DNA of 64,000 nucleotides from Pardosa pseudoannulata (GCA_032207245.1 CM063500.1:20704339-20768338); one strand, 5' to 3'. Positions 47,218-59,996 are shown, counted from the first letter of the stretch. Notes: generated by a model not told the origin, from the sequence alone. Numbers and translations are program-made.

Positions 47218-50200
47218 AATTTTCTAGCACAATATTAAGACAAAATTCATATGTCATTAACTAATAAGCTTCTTAATGATTTAGTCTGAATAATTTGTTT
47301 AAGGTTCAATATTACAACATTCACCAAATATCGGAGTAATCCACGTTTAGCATGTGAAATAGGTGCCAGTTCATTATAACATACAATTTAAAAGTACTTA
47401 CTAACTTAATATTGTCAAACATTTAATCATATGTCTCTCGGGTAGTTTAGATTATGAAGATCGTTTATTAGCTCTGAGATGTCTATCTATTTTGTATCAA
47501 ACTTATTCATTAAAGATAAGTTAGATTAAGAGAAAATATACGAATCAATCCTGCTGTTATCTAATGGAAGAAAAAAAATATAATCCAGTGGAAATGCAGA
47601 AAAAAGTTTTGTAAGTAAATGGGTCCATAGGCCACAAGTCCATAGGCTACATTCAGCACTCATTTTACACCTGAACGCCTATTTGTCTTTTAAGCACTTA
47701 TTAATGCCAACAGCATGTTTATTGAAACCGCAGTGCTTATTCTAATGTATACAGACAATCATAGTATTTACAGTCTAGAGCAAACTTGTGAAGGTTTTGA
47801 GCAACAGTATCATTAATAAATCCTACATTAAACTAACGAAAGAAACCTCAACAGAAATAAGTACTTTTCTCTGGAAATATTATGTTTATTGACTTTTAAT
47901 GCACATTTTTAGGACATATACAATTGATTTTAATGATACGTACGTATAGATGAAAATAAAATTGAAATTGAATTATATATTAATATTAATAAGTGTCATT
48001 AATAAATAAGAAATTTAAAAATAGAGTTTTCATCAGACTTTTTATCTTTAAAAGATAGAATGATTCTCTCTTTTCGATCATCAAGATTTAATGTTAAGAG
48101 AGAGAGAGTAGTGACTGTTATTCTAATACAGTTGTCTAAATTTCCATTAGTCAATCAGTTTCTGAACTTGAGTTTTATATAAATTTCATAGTGGAAAAAA
48201 TATATACGAAGCCAAAGATTACATTCACTTTTCAACAAACTTATACCAAAATTAGGAAGTTTTTTTCACGAAGAAGAAGCCAAATATTTAGAACTTGAAG
48301 AAAGCGATTTGAAAGATAAAATTATCACTCAAGTTAGCCAACCTCAGCCAATGTGATCTACCGAAAGTCTCATTGCGAAGTGCTAGTAGTTTGCGATTGA
48401 CGTTTTAGCGATCTCTTCTGTCTAGAACTGTTTACATCTTCCACTGAACGTAATTAAGCTTTTTGAATCATAACAGACCAATCGACCTCCTGGTTAAGTC
48501 AAGTTACGCTCTTTTTCAACGTCTTAGCGTCTATTGTTTATTTGATATCTATGTACCAAATACTCTGACTAATAACTGTAGGTACTTTTGTGTTCTACTA
48601 AGTCCTGACAACAAATACTCTGTTTTGAAAACATTTGGCTGAATTTAGATTTTATGAAACACTGTACTTCAATTCCTATATTTACAAATTGCCATACGAC
48701 ATGTTTGTAAATAATTTGGTTTGGACATGTACGTTATATATTTACAATCAATCTAAAATTTCAAATTTTACATTTTACTATGTTCTACTTAGAAACCATG
48801 TATTCTTCTTTGAAGAAAAGGTAAAAGCAAAAACAACCACCTTTCCATTAAAGTGTATATTACTTCTAGATGGGCATGAGACCAACTAAGGAACCAACCG
48901 GCCAATAATCTGTTAAAGTGATTTTAAACCCTTATTTGTGGCTTTAAATGGTTAGTGCATACATGCAGTGCCCCTGCTAGCAAATTAACTGTTTAGTATA
49001 CGGACCGTTAGCACTGTGAATATGCAGAAAATATTCGACTAATTTTATTAACTTTCTAAGTTTTGGTATAACAAAACTCAAAATAATTCTAATCTACTAA
49101 ATAAGTGTCAACTGGAATGTTTGACAAAACTATAAAACAAGAGCAATGACAAAGATGACGATTTCCGAAAAGTGACAGCTAAGAAATAGATATGTTATCT
49201 TTACAAACACATAGAAAAAACTAAAACGTTTTACTCCAGTACTGTCCCTGTAAAAAATTTTCGTGGGTGATAAAGATATATTCTATTCTTAAAAACTATC
49301 TAAAACGTACGATTAAGGTCTCAAATAAATGCTCCTTATTGTTCTATTGCATACGCAGTCTCGGTGACAAACATTATGTAATGTAACAAATAGTTAAGTC
49401 CATATTTAATTTTGTAAATCTTTTGCAAAATACCTATGTCATTTATACCATGTTCTTTTAAAAAGTAAGAAGACCTATTTCTTCTGAAATAACAATACGC
49501 CTCAACGAGCTGATTAAAGACAGCTTTTATGAAGTCAGCTTCAAAGCGCACCTGGCATCAGTTGCATACAAACTAACAAGAGGTTCGTATTCTCATTTCC
49601 GTGGACATCTGCCTATATGTTTGATGGAAACTTAAAAATACTACAAACAGAAGTACGCCATTTAGTTCTAGGCAGAACTTAAAATCCGCTTTTAGAGATA
49701 TAATCCATTCTTCAGTAAGTGTTTTGGAAGGAAATTCTACTAAAGACTATTTTGAGAAGATAAAAGTACTTCAAAATTAGTCTAGAGAGTATGGAACATG
49801 ATTCTCTTGCAGGACATTCACCCACTAACAGTAACGAGAACAATGCGCAATTTGTACGTATTTATTTAACTCAGACTAGCAGTTAAGTGCTCGAAGAATT
49901 ACGGATCTCGTAGAAAATGATAAAATGGCTACACAAAAACATACTTTAAGTGTGAGAAATATCTTAGCTAATTGGAAAGTTTATCATGACAACTCACCTT
50001 GTTCTATTTACTTCGTAGTCTACAACTTCTATGCCTCGAATCGCATCGGAGTGCTTTGCCACCTCCCTTACACTCATGATGTGTGGCCCACATACTCATT
50101 TCCCGAGTGATACCAACACTCAGAGAACATTATCATGAGCACGTGTTAAAGATCAAGGCCGCTTCTATGCACTGCTTTAAGGACTTTATAAAACATTTCT

Positions 50201-51214
50201 CCATGGACGCTTTCCAAGTAAAGAAAATTCATTGGAAGAAAAATATAGATGCACAACAGTTCTATTTTGAAGAATATTAACTATTTTTATCAACATCTTC
50301 AGCATGTTATTATTTCACAAATTTGGTCTCATTACTTTTCAAACAAACTCTGCAAGGTAATTTAGATTTATTTTGAGATAGATTTCTCTCTCGATGTGAA
50401 TTGTAAAGCGTCATATCTTACACAACAATATATCACCGTTGGCATTTTTCACAAGTATCGTTCGACCCTAACCATATTAAATTTGGTGTGGTAAAGATTA
50501 TACCTTGTATATTTCTGGTTAATTATAATTTAAGACTTAAATATTTCAAAGATTTTGATATCAAACTTAGCGTAGTTTCTTTGATATAAGGTGATGATCA
50601 TATTAAAATTCCTTTATATCAACTACATTGTTTCTAATGATCACCGCTTATGTAGAAGGTTAGAAATTGAGATTCCAGTATATTTTTAAAACAACAGTGC
50701 TATTATTATAATTATAATTATTTTGTCAGATTGCATGAATATCTTCAACAAAAATTTTATCCATGTATGGGCTGAAATAGAGTGAGATATATTTTCTTCC
50801 TATGTTTGCCAAACAGAATATACCATTCAATATTTATATGTTTCTAGAACAGTTAATACAACTCAAAATTGTTCATTTGTTTTGTTGTAATGTACTTGCA
50901 ACACTCAGCAGCGTTCGTTATTCCAAAGGGAAACACAGTAAACTGTACTCCACAAAATTAAACGTAAATGCTTTATATTTTAAATAAAATATTTATTATA
51001 TACATTATTTATTTACAGATATATTTTTTATTAATATATGACATTCATTACTCGATATCCATCAGATTACAATAGTTCATTACAATTTTAAATTTTTTGT
51101 TTAAATGTTATTATTTAATCAAAATATTGAGTAAATTAACTGAGGCCCAAATAAGAATCATGATCATATTAAATCGGTTTACCTCAGGTATTCAAAGGGA
51201 ATCAGTGTTCGGGC
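47218..51214. other. No gene recognised
   Basis: About 4 kb of AT-rich DNA, less obviously repetitive than the rest of the window. Short frames (plus 48635-48889, plus 49925-50280 in two frames, minus 49551-49336) show no recognisable domain. A (GA)n run lies at about 48098-48110. A small or multi-exon gene cannot be excluded. Confidence 0.4.
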
Positions 51215-51780
51215 AGGGCTATAGGCAGGATGAACGTCGGTCGGTCATGAAGGTCGTCACTTGTTTCTTTGCAGATGTGGCTGAGGGATCGGGCAATATT
51301 TCCGTTTGCTCTCCCGGCCACTCTGGCTTGCTCACGGGTTCTCGATGTACCCAGCAACTCTTGACTCCCAACCTTAACTCCTCTTCCACTTTTCCCCCCA
51401 CAACTTTACTCATCAGTTCAACGCACCTTTTTTTTCTCAAAAGAGTTAAAGTTAGTGAAGTTTGTTAGTGAAATTTTCCCACATCTGTATCCCCTTTGGA
51501 TGTGCCAGTGGGCTCATTAAAATGTCCCCTTTGGTGAAAATTGACATTATTGCCTAGCCACTGCCCCCATATTTCACGGCTGCATCCCTGACCGCTACAA
51601 TTTTGCAACTCCATCCGTTATAACTCCATCCGTAGGGGTTCCCCAATAAAACTCGAAGTCCACAGCTGTATCTATATTCTTCTTAGAAATCTGGTCCACA
51701 GCTGTGTGTGAACGTGCTGTCCGTCGTGGGTAAGTACATCAGTACATGTTTGTTGTAAATCCTGTCGGTAGGTGAGGATA
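51215..51780 (-). repeat. Inverted partner of the 12840-13275 repeat
   Basis: It carries the same ordered blocks on the opposite strand (CATCTGTATCCCCTTTGG, CCCCTTTGGTGAAAATT, CAATAAAACTCGAAGTCC). The copy extends further on one side, where a minus-strand open frame of 73 codons starts at a TTG and has no recognisable domain. Confidence 0.65.
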
Positions 51781-52284
51781 AGAAAATCTCGTGTTAAATG
51801 TAGTTTCAATTCGAAAAACTTCTTAATCTATAAAACATAATTGTTTCGTGTATTTTACCGTGTAACGTTTGAAGTCCTATTGGTAAGTAACCCCAACTGT
51901 TTTCGTTTTAAACCTTTATTTATACCTTTTTTAAAAACTCAATTGTTAGAGTACAAAATGAAATACAGTAACTTGTTAAACTTCTGTTTATTTCCTTTAA
52001 CTCGAGTTCTTTCTATTATTCTTTGATGACAATTGAATGTTTTTTCCCTCTCTGATTCGTTTCGTATGACATTATGCCACGCCTGTGGTTACATGAGTTT
52101 CTCAGAAGACTATGCTTCCAGGAAACAATTGTGACAGTTAATGTTTTTTATACATATTCAGTTTATTTTCAGTTGGTTTATTAATAATGTTAACATCACA
52201 CAATAATCATTTTGTTGAAAAGTAAATCGAGTAGTATAATCTGTAGTAAAATCTTCAGCAACTAAAGAGAATAAAATTTATTCT

Positions 52285-53475
52285 ATTTAAGTTTACAAAC
52301 GTCAGAAAATATAGAAGATGAATTTAACCACATTCGCTGTTGGACGACAATTGTATAATTGCTATGAACAAATTTAGAAAATTAGTGCAAAACATTGACG
52401 ATATAAACAAACCCTATGAAAGCTAAAGACAATGGCTTAAAAATATTTTGATCTTTTTATTCATATTTATACTAAATCTAGTCAAATTTTTATCATAATA
52501 GAGTTACTCCACCTTGAAAATGAAATACAAGGTGCATTGTAAAGTTCTTAAGTTTTTCTTTGCAACTGTTGGTCACATAAATTCAAGTTACAATATCATT
52601 TATTTATTATTTTGGCATCATTTATCAATTTGATTAAGAATATCATTTATTCTATTTAAATTTACAAACGTCAAAAAATATAGAATATAAATTTAACTGC
52701 ATTTGCTGTTGAACGATTAATGTATAATTTCTATAAACAAATTTAAACAACTAAGATCCAAACTTATCAGTCTAATAACCAAACAGAGACGTTACTAGAC
52801 TCTTATACTTCCTGTGCCAGCGAAACTTGGGTATTAAACCTGGACACGCAGCGTGTCCGAGATACCTTTGAAAGAAAAGTTCAAAGAGCTATCTTCAGAC
52901 CTGTAAACGATCAGGAGTGCTGGCGAACCAGATTTAATTTTGAACTATATAGGCTTTGCAAAGAGCCTCTGGTTACGCAAGTCATTCGTAGTAATAGACT
53001 GAGATGGTTTGGACATATCTGGAGAATCCCTGATAACAACCCTACTAAACTGTATACTTTTAAAAACCCTGGGGGTCCCCTACCCGAGGACGACCACCTA
53101 CAAGATGGCTAGACGATGTTGAAATTGACCTCAAATCTTTGAAGATTAAGAACTAGGAAAGAGTTGCTCTAAACCGTTTGAGTTGGAGGAAGCATGCTAT
53201 TGAGGCAGCTAGGACCTATAATAGGTTGTAATGCTCACGAAGAAGAATAAACGAATTTAAACAACTCGTGCAGAAGATTGACGTTTTAAACAAGCATAAT
53301 TAAAGATAGTTTAAAACATAGCTTAAAAAAGACTTTGTTTTCCGATTTAAAAAAATATTTTGATTATACTAAGTCTGGTCACGCTTTTATCATAATAGTT
53401 AGAATTACTCATCCTCGAAAATGAAATACAATGTGGATTGTAAAGTACTTTTGTTTTTCTCTACAACCGTTGGTA
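52285..53475 (+). repeat. Tandem duplication of about 300-360 bp, second copy split by a LINE
   Basis: Copy 1 (about 52285-52576) and copy 2 (about 52655-53475) share TCTATTTAA..TTACAAACGTCA, TTGCTGTTGRACG, CATAATAG..GTTA and TTGTAAAGTACTT-like blocks. The second is longer because of the insertion at 52753-53248. Confidence 0.75.
52753..53248 (+). mobile_element. 5'-truncated LINE, end of the reverse-transcriptase ORF, 18-bp target duplication
   Basis: The sequence encodes SCASETWVLN-like residues, FERKVQRAIFRPV, then NRLRWFGHIWRIPDN, and, after a one-base shift, RGRPPTRWLDDVEIDL and WRKHAIEAARTYNRL. This is the conserved tail after the RT domain of many non-LTR retrotransposons. It ends AGAAGAATA without a long poly-A. 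Flanks AAACAAATTTAAACAACT (52735-52752) and AAACGAATTTAAACAACT (53249-53266) are an 18-bp target duplication with one mismatch. Confidence 0.85.
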
Positions 53476-53477
53476 AT

Positions 53478-53605
53478 AGATACAAACTTGTTATTACTTC
53501 AAATAATAGAAGCAGTCCTTTTAAAATATTTTTAATTTTATGAATCCAAGTTTGCAAAAATTACAAAGTCATAATGTTTATACAATCCCCCAGTCTCTAT
53601 CATTA
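53478..53605 (+). repeat. Second copy of the 44810-44942 repeat
   Basis: Matches from ATACAAACTTGTTATTACTT to CAGTCTCTATCATTA, in the same orientation. Confidence 0.75.
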
Positions 53606-53932
53606 TAACCCCTATATAATAATAACCTAAGTTATCTGACTGTCTGTCCTCGAATTTATGAAATGGTTGGACCTGGAATAGATAGGAGCATCCATATTGT
53701 ATTCTTGAGGAGTCAGGGTTAGCAAAATTCAAAGAAAGTCTTTAAAACGTTCGAAATCCACTCCCCCCTTTTCGATCGTTTAATGCAATTATTTCAAGCC
53801 ATATATTCCAATAAAAGGGAAGGCGTATTGATGCACTTTGCATAATTCACTGGGATAGGCAGTAGACGCACCAATCACAGTACACTCTTGCAAAGCACTG
53901 CTTTTATTATAAGCAGTGTAGGAAGATTGTTT

Positions 53933-55023
53933 TGTGATGAGGCGATTTAGATCAGTAATATAATTGATTCATTCATACAAGGTGTAAAATGCTCGGGATC
54001 TAAATCTGACCTCATCACATCTTTGTAAAAAGACAGAGGACCATAAATTTATATTTTACGGATATTGTTGTCTTGTACGGTGGTCTCGGACGGGGTTCTG
54101 ATCCCAGTCCCAGATTAGAATTCCGTCTCCATACTTGACATTAAATAAGAATGTACCTTTGTGGAGTATTTATGAGTCCCTAAGGGACAGTGCCCAATTA
54201 GAAGGGATAAGGTTTTTCACGTTTTCGGTCTCAAGGCGGGGTTTAAGCAGACCAATGGGAATCTTACAACTATCCCGATTCGACGATAAAAAGGAAGAGG
54301 GGACAAGGTTGAAATTAATAAAATATAAAAAATCTAAAAATTGAGAAGGTGTTCGGAAGTCCCAAAAAGGGTGTTCGATAGTCGAGACTAGAGGAGAGTC
54401 CGACAGAAGGTGTTCGAGAGTCGAGACGAGGAGAGAGTCCGACAGAAAGTGTTCGATAGTCGAGACGAGGAGAGAGTCCGATGGAACGAGTTCGAGAGTC
54501 CAGCCAAGTGCGACGGGAAGGGTTCCTGCATCAAAAAGCACGGCCACACCTCAAAGACTCAGGAAGAAGCCCCTGACCAGACCGACGAAAGATCCAAGAT
54601 ACCCATCAACCAGCAGTGTTCCGGTCACACCATCTTTGCTCCCCAAAGGTACCCCCTTTTACATATATTTTTGAAATTGAGATTAGGTCCTCTCTCTATT
54701 TACAAGATTACTTAAGTATTAAAAAATTGTCAGAACTAATTCGGAAGATGTTGACAAAGCTTATTTTATGAAAATTAGCATCAGTTTTGTATGTACATAG
54801 ATGTATATATATATTATAATAAACTTACTTTTTTTATATTAAGCTAGTTTCGGATGCTGTTAATTTAGCTTTTAGTTTATTTTTATATTTATGTCTGTAG
54901 TTTCTCAGAACCTGTAGTTAAATTTAGTACAAAAATACTTTTACACAACGCAATCAAAATAAAATCACCACTATACATTTGATCATAGGTTAATACTCAA
55001 ATATAAACGAGGACTACACGACA
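53933..55023 (+). mobile_element. Solo LTR family A, copy 2 (1091 bp)
   Basis: It begins TGTGATGAGGCG and ends CTACACGACA. It is flanked by a perfect 5-bp duplication TGTTT (53928-53932 and 55024-55028). It is matched throughout by the inverted copy at 41995-43288. An AATAAA at about 54820 supports the plus orientation. A 39-bp minisatellite (54371-54500) has expanded inside this copy. Confidence 0.87.
54371..54500 (+). repeat. 39-bp minisatellite, about 3.3 units, inside the LTR
   Basis: GTGTTCGATAGTCGAGAC starts at 54371, 54410 and 54449 with small changes, separated by GAGGAGAGAGTCCGACAG. The corresponding part of the other LTR copy is shorter and not regularly repeated. Confidence 0.8.
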
Positions 55024-55085
55024 TGTTTCTTTATGTTCTTGATAATCCGTCTCGTTTTGTGCAAAGAAGATGACACTTTTACTCT

Positions 55086-55384
55086 GATTGGTTCTTTACA
55101 ATGCTCTTCTTTGCAAATGTTTTACGTCACCAATTTACGTCATACGTCATACGTGTCTTATTCTAACACTAACAATTAAGGTTTTTTCATGCTCTGATCA
55201 ATTTACACACGAAAAAAGTGGGTTTTGCCATTCGAAAATTTCGAAATTTTGTCACTGTAAACGTAATTGGGAGAGGTTTATTGTTGTAAATCATCACAAT
55301 CTAGACAGCATACATTCAAATAACTATACCTAAACTTTCATTTTGATTGGTCTAACGGTTCCGCCACTAGGGACTCATATAAAG
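55086..55384 (+). promoter_or_regulatory. Promoter-like region: CRE cluster, CCAAT boxes, TATA box
   Basis: TACGTCA occurs at 55123, 55137 and 55143, followed by TACGTG at 55150. GATTGG (inverted CCAAT) is at 55086 and 55345. A TATAAAG lies at 55378, and an octamer-like TTTGCAAATG at about 55110. The order is that of a polymerase II promoter pointing right. No coding frame was recognised downstream, and the region may be part of another LTR. Confidence 0.4.
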
Positions 55385-55516
55385 GGGAAAATTCTTTGAG
55401 ACCTCCCGGTCTGAATACATCTCAGTTTATAATCAGGGTACCCTCTCTCTGTCACAGTAAAAGATATATTATAACCCTATTTCAACCTCAATATACTGTA
55501 AATAATAAATAATCTT

Positions 55517-55555
55517 TGGAGAATCAATGAAAATAATCTTTTCATTGATTCTCCA
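55517..55555. repeat. Perfect 17-bp inverted repeat with 5-base spacer
   Basis: TGGAGAATCAATGAAAA, a TAATC spacer, then the exact complement. It could form a hairpin in RNA or single-stranded DNA. No poly-T follows. Confidence 0.85.
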
Positions 55556-56667
55556 GAGAACTTTGAAAGTTTCTAAAATTTTCAATTTAAATATCTTAGT
55601 TAAAAATTCTCACAGAGAGTTGTAACTCTTCGTTACTACTATTGAGACGGGTTTTAATTTCCAGTTTTTTTTAATGCAGCAAGTAGAATAGACAATTATA
55701 CTAACACAAGATCCATATACAAGGTATTCTAATACAAGATAAAGTACACAAGTATTAAACTTTGATGCAAAGCTGTTACTCATTTATCACCATCCCGTGC
55801 AGTACCTGGAAGCTTGAAGAAATTTATGGATAGGGGTAACATTGCCCCTCAAAGTGGATTATCTACTTTGGAAGCAAAGACGAAGAAAAATTTTTTACTT
55901 AATATGTCGATACAGAATGATGGAACATAAAAATATCTAAAATCAATGATTTTAGCAAAATTAAATGCTTAAATTTTAAAACACTATAAAGAGAATGTTT
56001 ATCTTTTTTGAAGTAGAAATAGGGACCAAGGATTGGGGGAGAAAATTCCCAATTAATGATTTAACCCTTCAGCCAGTATACCTCCTTTTATTGTACAACA
56101 ATCTTGACATTTAATTCGGCAGTAATTGCATGGTATTGAGAACCAATGAGACGTACGAAAAACTGTTTCTATCTTGTTTTACTGCATCATTGGACAGCAT
56201 TCATTTCTAGGGTCTTTAGCTTACAATTTTTGTTCTTTTGATTTACACAATCCATTGGTTACAACACACTTATATAAGCGTCCTTTACTACTGAAGTCCT
56301 CAGAAATACGTTCTTTAAAGTGTATAGTTTTGGATACGAAGTATCCTAATGCCATCAATCGAGGTTTATTTAATGAGTTTCTTTGATATAGCTGAGAAAA
56401 GATGCGTATTTGGAAGAAAATTAGGTTGTATTGAAAGTCTGCGGAAGATTTTTAAAGAATACTTTTCTTGGGTTTTTCTGGTAATATAAATCTTACCTGT
56501 TCATAGTGACATTATTTAAACATTAAAAAAGCATGTATCACCTTCGATATTACAATTACATAGGGATAATTAATCTAAATCCTCCTATTTCAAAATGATA
56601 TATTGTCATAAATAAACGAGACAAAATGTAATACATGGGCACAAAGAAAAAATATGTAAATTTTTTA
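55556..56667. other. No gene recognised
   Basis: AT-rich. A block TTTAACCCTTCAGCC (about 56060) resembles a piggyBac-type end, but no partner was found. Confidence 0.4.
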
Positions 56668-58310
56668 GGAGTACTTGATATAATTTCCATTTATTACAAA
56701 TATACTATGTTGGCATGTAAATTCCTACAACAAACACGTTGTAACATGTCACTGGTAATTAATTGTACAGTTATGTACAGAAAATTGTACAGAAAATGTT
56801 CTTTAACAACACAGATATTTAGGGATGATTCTTGCACCACACTTTATCCTTTACAAATCCCAAAAAATAATTCATATGGATTATGTCAGTTGACCTAGAA
56901 GGAAGGCTGTTAAATAACATAGTTATCTAATCTACTGTGACCGATCCAACAGTAATACAAGGTTGTAATAACTCCTACACTAAGCCATTTCTATGACCTA
57001 GTGTGGAAATGCCCTGTATTAGTAAAAAAAGGAAGTTCAAGGGATTGTGGATTAGTTCTTTTCTTTTTACGAAATTCACACTGAAGGAAGCATGCAAAAC
57101 ACATCGACCAAAATCTTTCTGCTCCGCGGATATCATTAACCGTTTTGACTAAAAACTCTAAAAAAATTTAGTATAACAGCTGTACAGAGAACACATGATA
57201 GCCATCTGATGTTCACAATCTAAAACTTCCATATTTTTCTTTTGTATTCGTGTATTACTCATCATTATATATCTCATACATCCGAAAATATATAATTTTG
57301 AAATCGGAGAACACGTTTGGAATAACACTATTTTTTCTTTCCCTTCCTAAAGTAATTGATCATAAATGTTATAAAACTTACAGAATTTTTCAAAATGTAA
57401 CGCTTTGTATTAATGGTGTTGAATATATACAACATAAGCAACACCCAAAATGTAATGTCATTTATAGAGTTAGCTTGAAAACACTCTGATCTTGATTATT
57501 TATATTTTGAAAGTGCTTGATATAATTTCCATTAGTTACAAATATAATGTTAAGTTACATGTAAATTTCTACCAAACACGTTGTAATACGTCACTGGTAA
57601 TTAATTGTATAAAAACATAAATGTTCTTTAAGTACAGAAATATTTAGGGATGATGGTGGCATCTAAACTTTAACCTTTACAAATCCCAAAAAATAATTCA
57701 CATGGGTTATGTCAGTTGACCTAGAAGGCCAGCTGTTAACTGATTTACTGCGACCGACCTAACAGTGAAACAAGGGCGTAATAAGTAAACGATGAATTTC
57801 TGTGGCCCAGTGTGGAAATATCTTGTCATGTTGGAAAGCGAAGTTTAAGAGATTGTGAATTAATTCCTTTCTTTTAATGAAATTCTCACTGAAGGAAGAT
57901 TTCAAAACACATCGACCAAAATCTTTCTGCTGCGAGAATATGATTATCCCTTTTTACGCTGAACACCTATAAATAACTTAGTAAAATAGTTGTAAAATGA
58001 ACACATGATAGCCATCTGATGTTCCCAATCTAAAACTTCCATATTTTTCTTTTGTATTCGTGTATTACTCATCATTCTATATCTCATGCTTCCGAAAATA
58101 TATAATTTTGAAATCGGAGGACCCGTTTGGAATAACACTATTTTTTCTTTCACTTCCTAAATTCATCGATTATAAATGTTATAAAACTTACAGAATGTTT
58201 CAAAATGTAACGCTTTGTATTAATGGTGTTGAATATATACAACATAAGCAACACTCAAAATGTAATGTCATTTGTAGAGTGAGCTTGAAAACACTCTTAT
58301 TTATATTTTG
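56668..58310 (+). repeat. Tandem duplication, unit about 830 bp, two copies
   Basis: Copy 1 begins at about 56668 (CTTGATATAATTTCCATT) and copy 2 at about 57510. Both keep TTTAGGGATGAT, GTCAGTTGACCTAGAAGG, CACATCGACCAAAATCTTTC and a conserved final stretch of about 240 bp. That stretch holds an open frame of 79 (57250) or 83 (58060) codons; each apparent start is GTG, not ATG, and the two peptides differ at about ten residues. No domain is recognised, so they are not called as genes. Confidence 0.8.
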
Positions 58311-59455
58311 AAAGTTTTTTCGAAGATGCAGCAAATATCCTTAATGATTTGAATTTAAAACCACTGATCTTGGTTTCGGATTCCAATTACTCCACCATGA
58401 TTGCATAATAATATATGACAGCAAAATTGACATTAAATTAACTGCAATTTAAAATATGAAAGATTTATTTTTTAATTAAATCCTTGCTCTACTATGCTCT
58501 ACATTGAGTCTTCTTGCAGCCAATAAATCACTGGACCATCTTTACTCTACCGTTACTTCGTAGATCATTAAGCCTAATTTCCGGGATCTTTGCTGTGCAA
58601 CTTTTACTTTGAGGTATACGATAGATACATTTGTCACATTTGGGAATCAGGGAATTACTTTAGTCATTGACTTCGTGACGATAGAAATAAGTTATTTCAA
58701 GTGTATAATAGCTTGATGTAGGAAAGGTAGTTGTTTCTTGATACAGAAGGGGGTTATCACTGACTCTGTCATTTTAAGGCCAGTTATGAAAAATGGATTA
58801 TAGTTAATGCTTCGTAAAAGCTTAATGATAGGGTAAATTGAGATGTAATTGTTGAATAGGAAAATTTTGTATATTACACTTTCAAAACTGTAAAATATAT
58901 ATTTTCAGAGATTTCGAGAAATTTTCTTTAAAGGACATTTATTTCACTTTTAAATCTTTAAAAAAATTATTTATTTATTTATTTATTTTACATTTGTAGA
59001 TTATGTGAAATAATGCTTAGTCTTTTAAAACATGCCGTATTAGAAATCATTTCTACTCGAACTTCAAAATCTTATTAAAATAAAATTAATAAGTTAAATT
59101 ATTGAAATTATAATGAGAGCATGTAAAATTTTCGCCTTAACCCTTTGCCTGTCCTCTACATTACATAGGATATACATATCTGATGCTTTGTACGCTTGTA
59201 TATGGTATGATACAAAATTAAATATATTTTAAACAGAAGATAATTTCGTGTATCGTCATAAATTCAGTCACAGTTAGATGTAGAAAATTTAAACCTCTAT
59301 ATCTAATGTACATCATATAATTTTTCTCCAACAGCCAAACGGTTAAATATGCTTTTCTCAAACTAGTGTTCTTGAATTTGCTTGCAATAAGAAACAGTTG
59401 CACATATTGATTACAAATTTGCAAAACAAATACATTATTATGCTACGATGAAGCG
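58311..59455. other. No gene recognised
   Basis: AT-rich. A short (TTTA)n run lies at about 58970-58988. CCTTAACCCTTTGCCTG at about 59137 resembles one end of a TTAA-type element without a partner. Confidence 0.45.
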
Positions 59456-59996
59456 TTTTCTGTAGATTAAAGTAATATCACTCAAGCTATCACGTTCTCT
59501 AAATAAGGTTGTCGACATGTTAACAATTTAGTGGAAGTATAGGTAAATCACTAACTGCTTGAATCTAGTCTAATCAGTGGAAGTTTTTATGCCTAATAAA
59601 TCTTTTCCTAATGCAGCATTTTCAATTAAACATAGTTAAAGGTAAAGGCTAGATTGTGTAGTTATACATTTGTGTTAAGAAATACTTCCTGTAGATTAAA
59701 GTGATGTCGTCCAAGCTCCCACGTCCTCTAAATAAGGTTGTCGATATGTTAGCAATTTTCTAGATGCATAAGTAAATCACTATCAGCTTTAATTTAGTCT
59801 AAAAGGAGAAGTTTTCTTTCTAACAAATTATTTTCGAATGCAGCATTTTCAAATAAACATCGTTATATGTAAAGGTTAGATTGTGTAGTTATACATTTGT
59901 ATTAAGAAATACTTCCCGTAGATTAAAGTGATGTCGCCCAAGCTACCACATCCTCTAAATAAGGTTGTCGACATGTTAGCAATTTTCTAGAAATAT
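59456..59996 (+). repeat. Tandem repeat, 228-229 bp unit, 2.4 copies
   Basis: The block GTAGATTAAAGT..CTCTAAATAAGGTTGTCGA starts near 59461, 59690 and 59918. The last copy is partial. Confidence 0.85.

Noticed and set aside
48635..50280. Several 60-85-codon frames
   Set aside because: No domain, no shared paralogue in the window and no coding-like composition. Chance open frames are common in AT-rich DNA with rare-stop stretches.
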